Shown here piece after piece: positions 43,054 to 50,307 of a stretch of 64,000 nt of DNA (within the stretch, counting starts at the first letter, position 1; the number at the start of each line of letters is the position of its first letter). Origin of the DNA: Clostridia bacterium. Lineage in GTDB: Bacteria; Bacillota; Clostridia; Christensenellales; Aristaeellaceae. The notes under the pieces were generated by a model. The model was not told the origin of the DNA. It did no database searches and saw nothing but the letters and a program-made list of their open reading frames with translations. The translations under genes were made by a program, and so were the position numbers. Location: positions 1-64,000 of the forward strand of contig JAGBEX010000030.1 of the NCBI GenBank assembly GCA_017936765.1, given 5' to 3'.

Positions 43054-43099
43054 AATGTTCGGGAAATGCCTTGACAGCCGATGGGCTGTACGGTAAAAT
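43054..43099 (+). promoter_or_regulatory. Purine operon promoter with PurBox-like half site
   Basis: -35 TTGACA (43071-43076), 17-base spacer, -10 TAAAAT (43094-43099). Just upstream, 43054-43066 read on the minus strand as TTTCCCGAACATT, an 11/13 match to the Bacillus PurR box AWWWCCGAACWWT. The paired forward box is not clear (only CGAA at 43032-43035), so PurR control is tentative. Confidence 0.6.
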
Positions 43100-43132
43100 G
43101 AATCGTAATGTTTGGAGGGAGGATGCCGCTTT

Positions 43133-43213
43133 ATGAAGCTGTTCACCTGTGGCAGTCAGCGCTGTTCCCTCTACGGTCATATGCTTTTTGCTACCCACAA
43201 GAGCGTGGTGTAA
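43133..43213 (+). CDS. Possible leader peptide of the purine operon
   Basis: A 26-codon frame in the leader, ATG 43133, with GGAGGGAGG at 43114-43122 (10-base gap). Product starts MKLFTCGSQRCSLYGHML and ends KSVV. Its TAA stop (43211-43213) lies inside the 5' arm of the terminator at 43199-43239, the layout of translation-coupled attenuators. There is no obvious run of one regulatory amino acid. An overlapping frame from 43123 runs into purE and would extend PurE, but has a poorer site. Confidence 0.45.
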   Translation: MKLFTCGSQRCSLYGHMLFATHKSVV

Positions 43214-43239
43214 GTTTTTTACACTACGCTCTTTTCTTT
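43199..43239 (+). terminator. Attenuator-type terminator before purE
   Basis: 15-bp stem with one G-U pair (AAGAGCGTGGTGTAA / TTACACTACGCTCTT), 5-base loop, then TTTCTTT. It lies 37 bases before purE, inside the transcript from the purine promoter, so premature termination is expected. Confidence 0.88.
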
Positions 43240-43275
43240 GCGAAAAGCACGCTGGAGAAGAAAGGAAAATCCACA

Positions 43276-43761
43276 ATGAAGAAAGTTGCCATCATCATGG
43301 GAAGCGACAGCGACCTGCCCGTATTGAAGCCTGCCTTCGAGCAGCTGCGCAAGCTGGACATCCCCTTTGAGGCTCATGTTTATTCTGCTCACCGCACCCC
43401 TGTGGAGGCGGCTGAATTTGCCCGCAACGCCCGTGATAACGGCTTTGGCGTGCTGATCGCCGCCGCTGGCAAGGCGGCTCACCTGGCCGGCGCTCTGGCC
43501 GCCCAGACCACCCTGCCCATCATCGGCATTCCGGTAAAGTCCTCCACCCTGGATGGCCTGGACGCCCTGCTGTCCACCGTGCAGATGCCCTCCGGTATGC
43601 CCGTGGCCACCGTGGCCATCGACGGTGCTGCCAATGCCGCCCTGCTGGCTGCCCAGATGATCGCCATCGAGGATGCTGACCTGGCTGCCAAGCTGAACGC
43701 CCAGCGTCAGGCGCAGCACGATGCGGTGATCGCCAAGAACAACGCGCTGGTCATCGACTAA
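43276..43761 (+). CDS. purE: Phosphoribosylaminoimidazole carboxylase, PurE
   Basis: 161 residues from ATG 43276 with AAGGAAAA upstream. Purine step 6: moves or adds the carboxyl group on aminoimidazole ribotide. Motifs: [17 protein letters not shown], the catalytic loop [25 protein letters not shown], and [20 protein letters not shown]. The last segment ([11 protein letters not shown]) is two residues shorter than in most class I enzymes. No purK is nearby, so whether substrate is N5-CAIR or AIR plus CO2 is open. First structural gene of the operon. Confidence 0.95.
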   Translation: MKKVAIIMGSDSDLPVLKPAFEQLRKLDIPFEAHVYSAHRTPVEAAEFARNARDNGFGVLIAAAGKAAHLAGALAAQTTLPIIGIPVKSSTLDGLDALLSTVQMPSGMPVATVAIDGAANAALLAAQMIAIEDADLAAKLNAQRQAQHDAVIAKNNALVID

Positions 43762-43825
43762 GGCCAAAAACACGAACATTCCACTTCAAAAACGATCCGA
43801 ACGTTTGATGGGAGATTGATGCTTT

Positions 43826-45235
43826 ATGATGGATAAACTCCACGAAGAATGCGGCGTATTCGGTATTTTCCGCCGCAGCGGCGAAACGGTGGTGCCCGAG
43901 ACCTACCATGCGCTGTATGCCCTGCAGCACCGCGGCCAGGAGAGCTGCGGCATCGCTGTGAACACCGATGGCGTGATCACCTGCCGCAAGGGTGCGGGCC
44001 TGGTGAACGAGGTCTTTACCCGCGAGACCCTGCTGAAGATGCAGGAGGGTCACATGGCCATCGGCCATTGCCTGTATGGCTCCATCGGCAACGCCAGCGA
44101 GAACATTCAGCCGCTTTTGATCAACCACATGAAGGGCGCCATGGCCCTGGCCCACAATGGCCGCCTGACCAATGGCCTGGAAATTCGCGAGGAGCTGGAG
44201 AAGAAGGGCATGATCTTCCACACCTCCTCCAACAGCGAAGTGATCGCCTACGCCATCATCCAGGAGCGGGTGCGCTGCGGCTCCATTGAGGAAGCCGTCC
44301 GCGCTGCCATGAAGGTCATCAAGGGCGCTTATTCCCTGGTGATCATGAGTCCCACCAAGCTCATTGCCGCCCGCGACCCCCAGGGCATCCGTCCCCTGTG
44401 CATGGGTACCCTGGGCGAGGATGTGGTCTTTGCTTCCGAATCTTGCGCCCTGAATGCCATCGGCGCTGCCTTCGAGCGGGATATCGAACCCGGCGAGGTG
44501 GTGGTGGTGACCAAGGATAGCGTGAAGAGCTACAAGCCCGAGGTGAAGGAAAAGACTGGCCTGTGCGTCTTTGAATACATCTACAATGCCCGCCCGGACT
44601 CCGTGATCGACGGTGCCAGCGTGCATGAGGCTCGCCTGCAGGCGGGCGCTTTCCTGGCCCAGGAGCATCCGGTGGAGGCCGATGTGGTCATCGGCGTGCC
44701 GGACAGCGGCCTGGACGCCGCCCTGGGCTATGCCCGGGAGAGCGGCATTCCCTACGGCATTGGCTTTATCAAGAACAAGTATATCGGCCGCACCTTCATC
44801 CAGCCCACCCAGAAGGAGCGCCAGGATGCGGTGCGCATCAAGCTGAACGTGGTCTCTGCCACGGTGAAGGACAAGCGCGTGGTGATGGTGGACGACTCCA
44901 TCGTCCGCGGCACCACCTCCCTTCCGATCATCAAGCTCCTGCGCGATGCGGGCGCCAAGGAAGTGCATATGCGCCTGGCCTCGCCGCCCTACATCCGCCC
45001 CTGCTATTTCGGCACGGACGTGGTCTCGGTGGAGAATCTGATCGCCGCCAACCACACCGTGGAGGAGATCGCGAAGATCATCGGCGTGGACTCCCTGGGG
45101 TATCTGTCCGTGGAGGCCTGCGACAAGCTGGCCAAGGGCTGCGGTCTGAGCTTCTGCAAGGGATGCTTTACCGGCGAATACCCGGTGGATCCCCCGAAGA
45201 AGGATCAGACTCCCCGGCACGAAAAACCCATTTGA
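43826..45235 (+). CDS. purF: Amidophosphoribosyltransferase PurF
   Basis: 469 residues. First committed step: PRPP plus glutamine to phosphoribosylamine. A short propeptide (MMDKLHEE) precedes the nucleophile Cys in ECGVFGIF; the glutaminase domain has ALQHRGQESCGI and AHNGRLTNG. PRTase loop VVMVDDSIVRGTTS. Cysteines at FEYIYNARPDS-proximal CVF, RPCYFGT and KGCGLSFCKGC match the four ligands of the [4Fe-4S] cluster in the Bacillus-type enzyme, an oxygen-labile regulator. Follows purE by 64 bases. Confidence 0.97.
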   Translation: MMDKLHEECGVFGIFRRSGETVVPETYHALYALQHRGQESCGIAVNTDGVITCRKGAGLVNEVFTRETLLKMQEGHMAIGHCLYGSIGNASENIQPLLINHMKGAMALAHNGRLTNGLEIREELEKKGMIFHTSSNSEVIAYAIIQERVRCGSIEEAVRAAMKVIKGAYSLVIMSPTKLIAARDPQGIRPLCMGTLGEDVVFASESCALNAIGAAFERDIEPGEVVVVTKDSVKSYKPEVKEKTGLCVFEYIYNARPDSVIDGASVHEARLQAGAFLAQEHPVEADVVIGVPDSGLDAALGYARESGIPYGIGFIKNKYIGRTFIQPTQKERQDAVRIKLNVVSATVKDKRVVMVDDSIVRGTTSLPIIKLLRDAGAKEVHMRLASPPYIRPCYFGTDVVSVENLIAANHTVEEIAKIIGVDSLGYLSVEACDKLAKGCGLSFCKGCFTGEYPVDPPKKDQTPRHEKPI

Positions 45236-45274
45236 GCATAACGAACGACGACATACACAAGGAGGAGCTTCCCC

Positions 45275-46318
45275 ATGAAGAGCGAAAGCGCAAGCTACAA
45301 GGCAGCAGGTGTGGACATCGTTGCCGGTTACCAGGCTGTGGAGCTGATGAAGAAGCACGTGGCCCGCACCAAGAATGAGGGCTGCATGGATGACATCGGC
45401 GGCTTCGGCGGCCTGTTTGGCCTGAACCTGGAGGGCATCAAGACCCCCGTGCTGGTCTCCGGCACCGACGGCGTGGGTACCAAGATCAAGCTGGCCATGC
45501 TGCTGGACAAGCACGACACCATCGGCATCGACTGCGTGGCCATGTGCGTCAACGACGTGATCTGCTGCGGCGCCAAGCCCCTGTTCTTCCTGGATTACAT
45601 CGCCTGCGGCAAGAACTATCCTGAAAAGATCGCCTCCATCGTCTCCGGCGTGGCCGAGGGCTGCGTGCAGGCTGCTTCCGCCCTCATCGGTGGCGAGACC
45701 GCCGAGCATCCCGGCATGATGCCCGATGATGATTACGACCTGGCGGGCTTCTCCGTGGGCGTGGTGGACAAGGATCGCATCATCGACCACAACACCATGA
45801 AGGCTGGCGACGTGATGATCGCCCTGCCCTCCACCGGCGTCCACTCCAACGGCTTCTCCCTGGTGCGCAAGGTCTTCCAGCTGGATGCTCCCAACGCCGC
45901 CGACCGCACCTATCCCGAGCTGGGCGACAAGTCCCTGTGGGAGACCCTGCTCACCCCCACCAAGATCTATGTGAAGTCCGTGATGGCCCTGCTCAAGGAG
46001 ATCCAGCCCCGGGCCATCAGCCACATCACCGGCGGCGGCTTCTACGAGAATATCCCGCGCGCCCTGCCCGAAGGCCTGTGCGCCAAGATCAAGAAGAGCG
46101 ACGTCCGCGTGCTGCCCATCTTCGACATCATCGCCCGTGAAGGCAATGTGCCGGAGCGCGATATGTACAACACCTACAACATGGGCGTGGGTATGCTGAT
46201 CACCGTGGCCAAGGAAGACGCTGACAAGGCGCTGGCTATTCTCCACGCCAACGACGAACCCGGCGCTTACATCCTGGGCGAGATCGTGGAAGGCGAGAAG
46301 GGTGTGGAACTGTGGTAA
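45275..46318 (+). CDS. purM: Phosphoribosylformylglycinamidine cyclo-ligase PurM
   Basis: 347 residues. Purine step 5, ATP-dependent ring closure to AIR. Conserved SYKAAGVDIVAGYQAVELMK, the ATP/phosphate segment VSGTDGVGTKIKLAML, CVNDVICCGAKPLFFLDYIA, GGETAEHPGMM and GLHSNG-type loop STGVHSNGFSLVRK, HITGGGFYENIPR. Good AAGGAGG site. Overlaps purN by seven bases. Confidence 0.98.
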   Translation: MKSESASYKAAGVDIVAGYQAVELMKKHVARTKNEGCMDDIGGFGGLFGLNLEGIKTPVLVSGTDGVGTKIKLAMLLDKHDTIGIDCVAMCVNDVICCGAKPLFFLDYIACGKNYPEKIASIVSGVAEGCVQAASALIGGETAEHPGMMPDDDYDLAGFSVGVVDKDRIIDHNTMKAGDVMIALPSTGVHSNGFSLVRKVFQLDAPNAADRTYPELGDKSLWETLLTPTKIYVKSVMALLKEIQPRAISHITGGGFYENIPRALPEGLCAKIKKSDVRVLPIFDIIAREGNVPERDMYNTYNMGVGMLITVAKEDADKALAILHANDEPGAYILGEIVEGEKGVELW

Positions 46319-46908
46319 GAGTTGCTGTACTGGTTTCCGGCGGCGGCACCAACCTGCAGGCCATTATTGATGCCAAGAAGGCTGGCAAGATCCCCTCTGC
46401 CGAGCTGACGCTGGTGGTGGCCTCCAACGACAAGGCCTATGCCCTGACCCGCGCTGCCGATGCGGGCATCAAGGGTGTGGTGGTGCATAAGGAAAAGGGT
46501 GAGGACATCGCCCACTACGGCGAGCGGCTGCTGGCCGTGCTGAAGGAAAACGCCATCGATATGGTGGTGCTGGCGGGCTTCCTCACCATTCTGCCGGAGA
46601 ATGTGATCCAGGCCTATGACCACCGGATGATCAACATCCACCCCAGCCTGATCCCCTCCTTCTGCGGTGCAGGCTTCTATGGCCTGAAGGTGCATGAGGC
46701 GGCGCTGGCAAAGGGTGTGAAGGTCACCGGTGCTACGGTGCATTTTGTGAACGAGATCCCCGATGGCGGCGACATCATTGCCCAGAAGGCGGTGGACGTG
46801 CAGCCTGGCGATACCCCTGAGATCCTGCAAAAACGCGTGATGGAGCAGGCTGAATGGATCATCCTGCCCAAAGCGGTTGAAGACGTAGCGAAAACGCTGG
46901 AGGTATAA
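46312..46908 (+). CDS. purN: Phosphoribosylglycinamide formyltransferase PurN
   Basis: 198 residues, starting with GTG 46312 inside the purM end. Folate-dependent step 3 of purine synthesis. Motifs: VRVAVLVSGGGTNLQAII, MVVLAGFLTILP, the folate signature INIHPSLIPSFCGAGFYGLKVHEAALAKGVKVTGATVHF (core NIHPSLIPSFCG), and DGGDIIAQKAV. All catalytic residues (Asn, His, Asp) are present. Confidence 0.97.
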   Translation: MVRVAVLVSGGGTNLQAIIDAKKAGKIPSAELTLVVASNDKAYALTRAADAGIKGVVVHKEKGEDIAHYGERLLAVLKENAIDMVVLAGFLTILPENVIQAYDHRMINIHPSLIPSFCGAGFYGLKVHEAALAKGVKVTGATVHFVNEIPDGGDIIAQKAVDVQPGDTPEILQKRVMEQAEWIILPKAVEDVAKTLEV

Positions 46909-46911
46909 ATC

Positions 46912-47643
46912 ATGCAGACCTACGATTTGAACGAACTCCTGGCTAACAACACCTATCCCGGCCGCGGCATCGTGCTGGGCCTGGACGAAACGGGCGAGAA
47001 TGCTGTGATCGTGTACTTCATCATGGGCCGCAGCGTGAACAGCCGCAACCGCATCTTTGAGGAGACCGACGAGGGCATCATCACCAAGGCCTATGACGAG
47101 AGCAAGATGACCGATCCCCACCTGATCATCTACGCCCCTGTCCGCGCCCTGCCCGACGGCAAGACCACCATCGTGACCAACGGCGACCAGACCGACACCA
47201 TTTACGATTTCATGAAGGAAGGCAAGACCTTCGAGGATGCCCTGCGCACCCGCACCTTCGAGGATGACCGCCCCAACTGGACGCCCCGCATCTCCGGCGT
47301 GGTGAAGGTGGAGGACGGCAAGGCTGAGTACAAGCTGTCCATCCTGAAGAGCGACTGCGGCGACGAGAACAGCGTCCTGCGCTACTTCTACGATTACTGC
47401 CAGCCCAAGGCCGGCGAGGGCCGCTTCATCCACACCTATGTGGGCGACGGCAACCCCATTCCCTCCTTCGAGGGCGAGCCGGAGAAGGTGACCCTGAAGG
47501 GCGACATCGAGACCCTGGCGCTGAACACCTGGCAGAACCTGAACAACGACAACAAGGTGAGCCTGTACGTCTCCTTCATCAATCTGAAGAACGGCGAGAC
47601 CGACAGCATCATCATCAACAAGCACGAGCAGGATGAGGAGTGA
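46912..47643 (+). CDS. PurO-like IMP cyclohydrolase
   Basis: 243 residues, 3 bases after purN. Matches the archaeal-type IMP cyclohydrolase family (PF07826): NTYPGRGIVLGLDETG, AVIVYFIMGRSVNSRNRIF, DPHLIIYAPVR, TNGDQTDTIYDFM, NWTPRISGVV. This enzyme closes the ring of FAICAR to give IMP. The bacterial PurH normally contains this step as an N-terminal domain; here the next gene lacks that domain, so this protein fills the gap. It overlaps that gene's possible GTG start. Confidence 0.9.
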   Translation: MQTYDLNELLANNTYPGRGIVLGLDETGENAVIVYFIMGRSVNSRNRIFEETDEGIITKAYDESKMTDPHLIIYAPVRALPDGKTTIVTNGDQTDTIYDFMKEGKTFEDALRTRTFEDDRPNWTPRISGVVKVEDGKAEYKLSILKSDCGDENSVLRYFYDYCQPKAGEGRFIHTYVGDGNPIPSFEGEPEKVTLKGDIETLALNTWQNLNNDNKVSLYVSFINLKNGETDSIIINKHEQDEE

Positions 47644-47648
47644 GAACC

Positions 47649-48821
47649 ATGACTGAACTGGAACTGAAGTATGGCTGCAACCCCAATCAGAAGCCTTCCC
47701 GCATTTTCATGACCGAGGGTCAGCTGCCCATCGAGGTCATCAATGGTAAGCCCGGCTACATCAATTTCCTGGACGCCCTGAACGGCTGGCAGTTGGTGAA
47801 GGAGCTGAAGGAAGCCACCGGCCTGCCCGCTGCTGCTTCCTTCAAGCACGTCAGCCCCGCCGGTGCCGCCGTGGGTATGCCCCTGGACGAGACCCTGCGC
47901 AAGATCTACTTCGTGGGCGACGTGGAGCTGTCCCCCCTGGCCTGCGCCTATGCCCGCGCCCGCGGCGCTGACCGTATGTCCTCCTTTGGCGACTGGATCA
48001 GCCTGAGCGACGTGTGCGACAAGGCCACCGCCTTGCTGATCAAGCCTGAGGTCTCCGACGGCGTGATCGCCCCCGGCTATACCGACGAGGCCCTGGAGAT
48101 CCTGAAGGCCAAGCGCAAGGGCGGCTACAACATCGTCAAGATCGACCCCGACTACAAGCCCGATCCCATCGAGCGCAAGCAGGTCTTCGGCGTGACCTTC
48201 GAGCAGGGCCGCAACGAGTTTGAGATCAACAACGCCCTGCTGGACGACATCGTGACCAAGAACAAGGAGCTGCCCGAGGACGCCCGCCGTGACCTGATCA
48301 TCGCCCTGATCACCCTGAAGTACACCCAGTCCAACTCCGTGTGCTATGCCAAGGGCGGCCAGGCCATCGGCATCGGCGCTGGTCAGCAGAGCCGCATCCA
48401 TTGCACCCGCCTGGCTGGCCAGAAGGCCGATAACTGGCTGCTGCGCCAGCATCCCAAGGTCCTGAACCTGCCCTTCGTGGAGAAGATCGCCCGCCCCGAC
48501 CGCGACAACACCATCGACGTGTACATCTCCGACGACGCCGATGAAGTCCTGGCCGACGGCCGCTGGCAGCGCTTCTTCACCCAGCAGCCCGAGGTGCTGA
48601 CCCGTGAAGAAAAGCGTGCCTGGCTGGATCAGCAGACCGGTGTGGCCCTGGGCAGCGACGCCTTCTTCCCCTTCGGCGACAACATCGAGCGCGCCAAGCG
48701 CTCCGGTGTGAGCTATGTGGCTCAGCCCGGCGGCTCCATCCGCGACGACCAGGTGATCGAGACCTGCGACCTGTATGATATGGTGATGAGCTTCACCCAC
48801 ATGCGTCTCTTCCACCACTAA
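47649..48821 (+). CDS. purH: Stand-alone AICAR formyltransferase (PurH C-terminal domain type)
   Basis: 390 residues from ATG 47649 (GAGGAG upstream; a GTG at 47640 is possible). Transfers a formyl group to AICAR, purine step 9. Only the AICARFT domain is present: LKYGCNPNQKPSRIF at the start (the PurH motif LRYGENPHQ in altered form), AAASFKHVSPAGAAVG with the catalytic Lys-His, KYTQSNSVCYAKGGQAIGIGAGQQSRIHCTRLAGQKA (core SNSVCYAKGGQAIGIGAGQ), and DAFFPFGDNIE near the end. The IMP cyclohydrolase domain (about 200 N-terminal residues of normal PurH) is missing and replaced by the upstream gene. Confidence 0.92.
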   Translation: MTELELKYGCNPNQKPSRIFMTEGQLPIEVINGKPGYINFLDALNGWQLVKELKEATGLPAAASFKHVSPAGAAVGMPLDETLRKIYFVGDVELSPLACAYARARGADRMSSFGDWISLSDVCDKATALLIKPEVSDGVIAPGYTDEALEILKAKRKGGYNIVKIDPDYKPDPIERKQVFGVTFEQGRNEFEINNALLDDIVTKNKELPEDARRDLIIALITLKYTQSNSVCYAKGGQAIGIGAGQQSRIHCTRLAGQKADNWLLRQHPKVLNLPFVEKIARPDRDNTIDVYISDDADEVLADGRWQRFFTQQPEVLTREEKRAWLDQQTGVALGSDAFFPFGDNIERAKRSGVSYVAQPGGSIRDDQVIETCDLYDMVMSFTHMRLFHH

Positions 48822-48829
48822 GAAAAAAT

Positions 48830-48867
48830 GTGCCAGCCCGACGGAACCATCCCTCGGGCGCACTTTT
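48830..48867 (+). terminator. Weak terminator inside the purine operon
   Basis: A6 tract, then GTGC.CCCGA / TCGGG.GCAC hairpin, then TTTTGCG, 9 bases after the AICARFT stop. It would lower expression of purD and purL relative to the genes before it. Confidence 0.65.
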
Positions 48868-48901
48868 GCGTAATCCCCACCCCAAAAGAAAGCACAAAAA
48901 G

Positions 48902-48992
48902 CGGGTTTCGAAAGGGTCGAAGACCCTTCGCGGGATTCCCAAGGGCAGCGCCCTTGGGCAGAGGATTCCAAAGGGGACAGAGTCCCCTTTGG
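48902..48992 (-). repeat. Multi-hairpin intergenic element, copy D (short)
   Basis: Reads on the minus strand, antisense to the purine operon, between the AICARFT gene and purD. Hairpin 1 (48968-48992) CCAAAGGGGA/TCCCCTTTGG, linker AATCCTCTG, hairpin 2 CCCAAGGGC/GCCCTTGGG, linker AATCCC, hairpin 3 CGAAGGGTC/GACCCTTTCG, AAACCCGC. The 3' half seen in other copies (final hairpin) is absent. Confidence 0.82.
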
Positions 48993-49026
48993 TCGCCGCA
49001 GGCGAAACGTGCTGACGGAGGATAAA

Positions 49027-50307
49027 ATGAAAGTATTGATCGTTGGCGGCGGTGGCCGCGAGCATACGATTGCGACCAAGATCGCTGAGAATCCCAGCGT
49101 GACCAAGCTCTATGCTGCGCCCGGCAATGGCGGCATGGCGGATATTTGCGAGCTGGTTCCGCTGAAGGCCACGGATATTACGGGCATTACCGCGTTCTGC
49201 AAGGAAAACCAGATGGACTACGTGGTGGTGGCGCCGGATGATCCCCTGTGCCTGGGCCTGGTGGATCTGCTGGCCGAGGCGGGCATCCCTGCCTTTGGCC
49301 CGGAGAAGAAGGCGGCCATTATTGAGGGCAGCAAGGTCTTCTCCAAGAACCTGATGAAGAAGTACAACATTCCCACCGCGGCCTACGAGGCCTGCGATGA
49401 GTACGACGAGGCGGTGGCCTACATCAACTCCCTGCCCGAAGCGCCCCTGGTGGTGAAGGCCGACGGCCTGGCCCTGGGCAAGGGCGTGCTGATCTGCCAG
49501 AACAAGGCAGAGGCGCTGGACGCCGTCAGCACCATGATGAAGCACAACGCCTTTGGCGCTTCCGGCCACCGTGTGGTGATCGAGGAGTTCCTCACCGGCC
49601 CGGAAGTTTCTGTGCTGGCCTTCACCGATGGCAAGGTGGTGAAGCCCATGGTGTCCTCGATGGACCACAAGCGCGCGCTGGACCATGACGAGGGTCTCAA
49701 CACCGGCGGCATGGGTACCATCGCCCCCAACCCCTGCTATACCCCTGAACTGGCCGAGCGCTGCATGAAGGAGATCTTCCTGCCCACCATCGAGGCCATG
49801 AACGCCGAGGGTCGCACCTTCAAGGGCTGTTTGTACTTTGGCCTGATGATGACCCCCAACGGCCCCAAGGTCATTGAGTACAACTGCCGCTTCGGCGATC
49901 CGGAGACCCAGGTGGTGCTGCCCCTGCTGAAGAGCGACCTGCTGACCATCATGCAGGCCACCACCAATGGCACCCTGGCAGAGACCGAGGTGGTCTTCGA
50001 TGATGGTGCGGCGGCCTGCGTGGTGCTGGCCAGCGGCGGCTATCCCCAGAAGTACCAGACCGGCTATCCCATCTCCGGCCTGAAGGAAGCGGGCGAGACT
50101 GCCTGCGTGTTCCATGCCGGCACCAAGCTGGGCGAGGATGGCGAAATCCTCACCTCCGGCGGCCGTGTGCTGGGCGTGACCGCCACCGCCGAAAACCTGA
50201 AGGAAGCCATCGCCAAGGCCTATGAGGCTGCGGAGAAGATCAGCTTCACCGACCTGCACAAGCGTCACGATATTGGCCAGAGAGCCTTGATGGAGGTACA
50301 AGCATGA
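49027..50307 (+). CDS. purD: Phosphoribosylamine-glycine ligase PurD
   Basis: 426 residues from ATG 49027 (GGAGG upstream). Step 2 of purine synthesis. ATP-grasp fold: MKVLIVGGGGREHTIATKIA, LYAAPGNGGMA, APLVVKADGLALGKGV, EEFLTGPEVSVLAFTDG, DHDEGLNTGGMGTIAP, and EYNCRFGDPETQVVLPLL with metal-binding Glu/Asn. Preceded by element D and overlapped by purL for four bases. Confidence 0.98.
   Translation: MKVLIVGGGGREHTIATKIAENPSVTKLYAAPGNGGMADICELVPLKATDITGITAFCKENQMDYVVVAPDDPLCLGLVDLLAEAGIPAFGPEKKAAIIEGSKVFSKNLMKKYNIPTAAYEACDEYDEAVAYINSLPEAPLVVKADGLALGKGVLICQNKAEALDAVSTMMKHNAFGASGHRVVIEEFLTGPEVSVLAFTDGKVVKPMVSSMDHKRALDHDEGLNTGGMGTIAPNPCYTPELAERCMKEIFLPTIEAMNAEGRTFKGCLYFGLMMTPNGPKVIEYNCRFGDPETQVVLPLLKSDLLTIMQATTNGTLAETEVVFDDGAAACVVLASGGYPQKYQTGYPISGLKEAGETACVFHAGTKLGEDGEILTSGGRVLGVTATAENLKEAIAKAYEAAEKISFTDLHKRHDIGQRALMEVQA

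Noticed and set aside
43080-43275. Guanine or ykkC/PRPP-type riboswitch before purE
   Set aside because: I could not find the conserved core bases of these classes; only a terminator and a possible leader frame are supported. A covariance search would be decisive.
43108-43275. N-terminally extended PurE (56 extra residues in frame)
   Set aside because: The extension would be coded by the leader and terminator; PurE proteins start at [13 protein letters not shown], where a separate ribosome site exists.
43751-46246. Minus-strand open frame of 831 codons opposite purF-purM
   Set aside because: Same codon-bias artefact; no recognisable domain.
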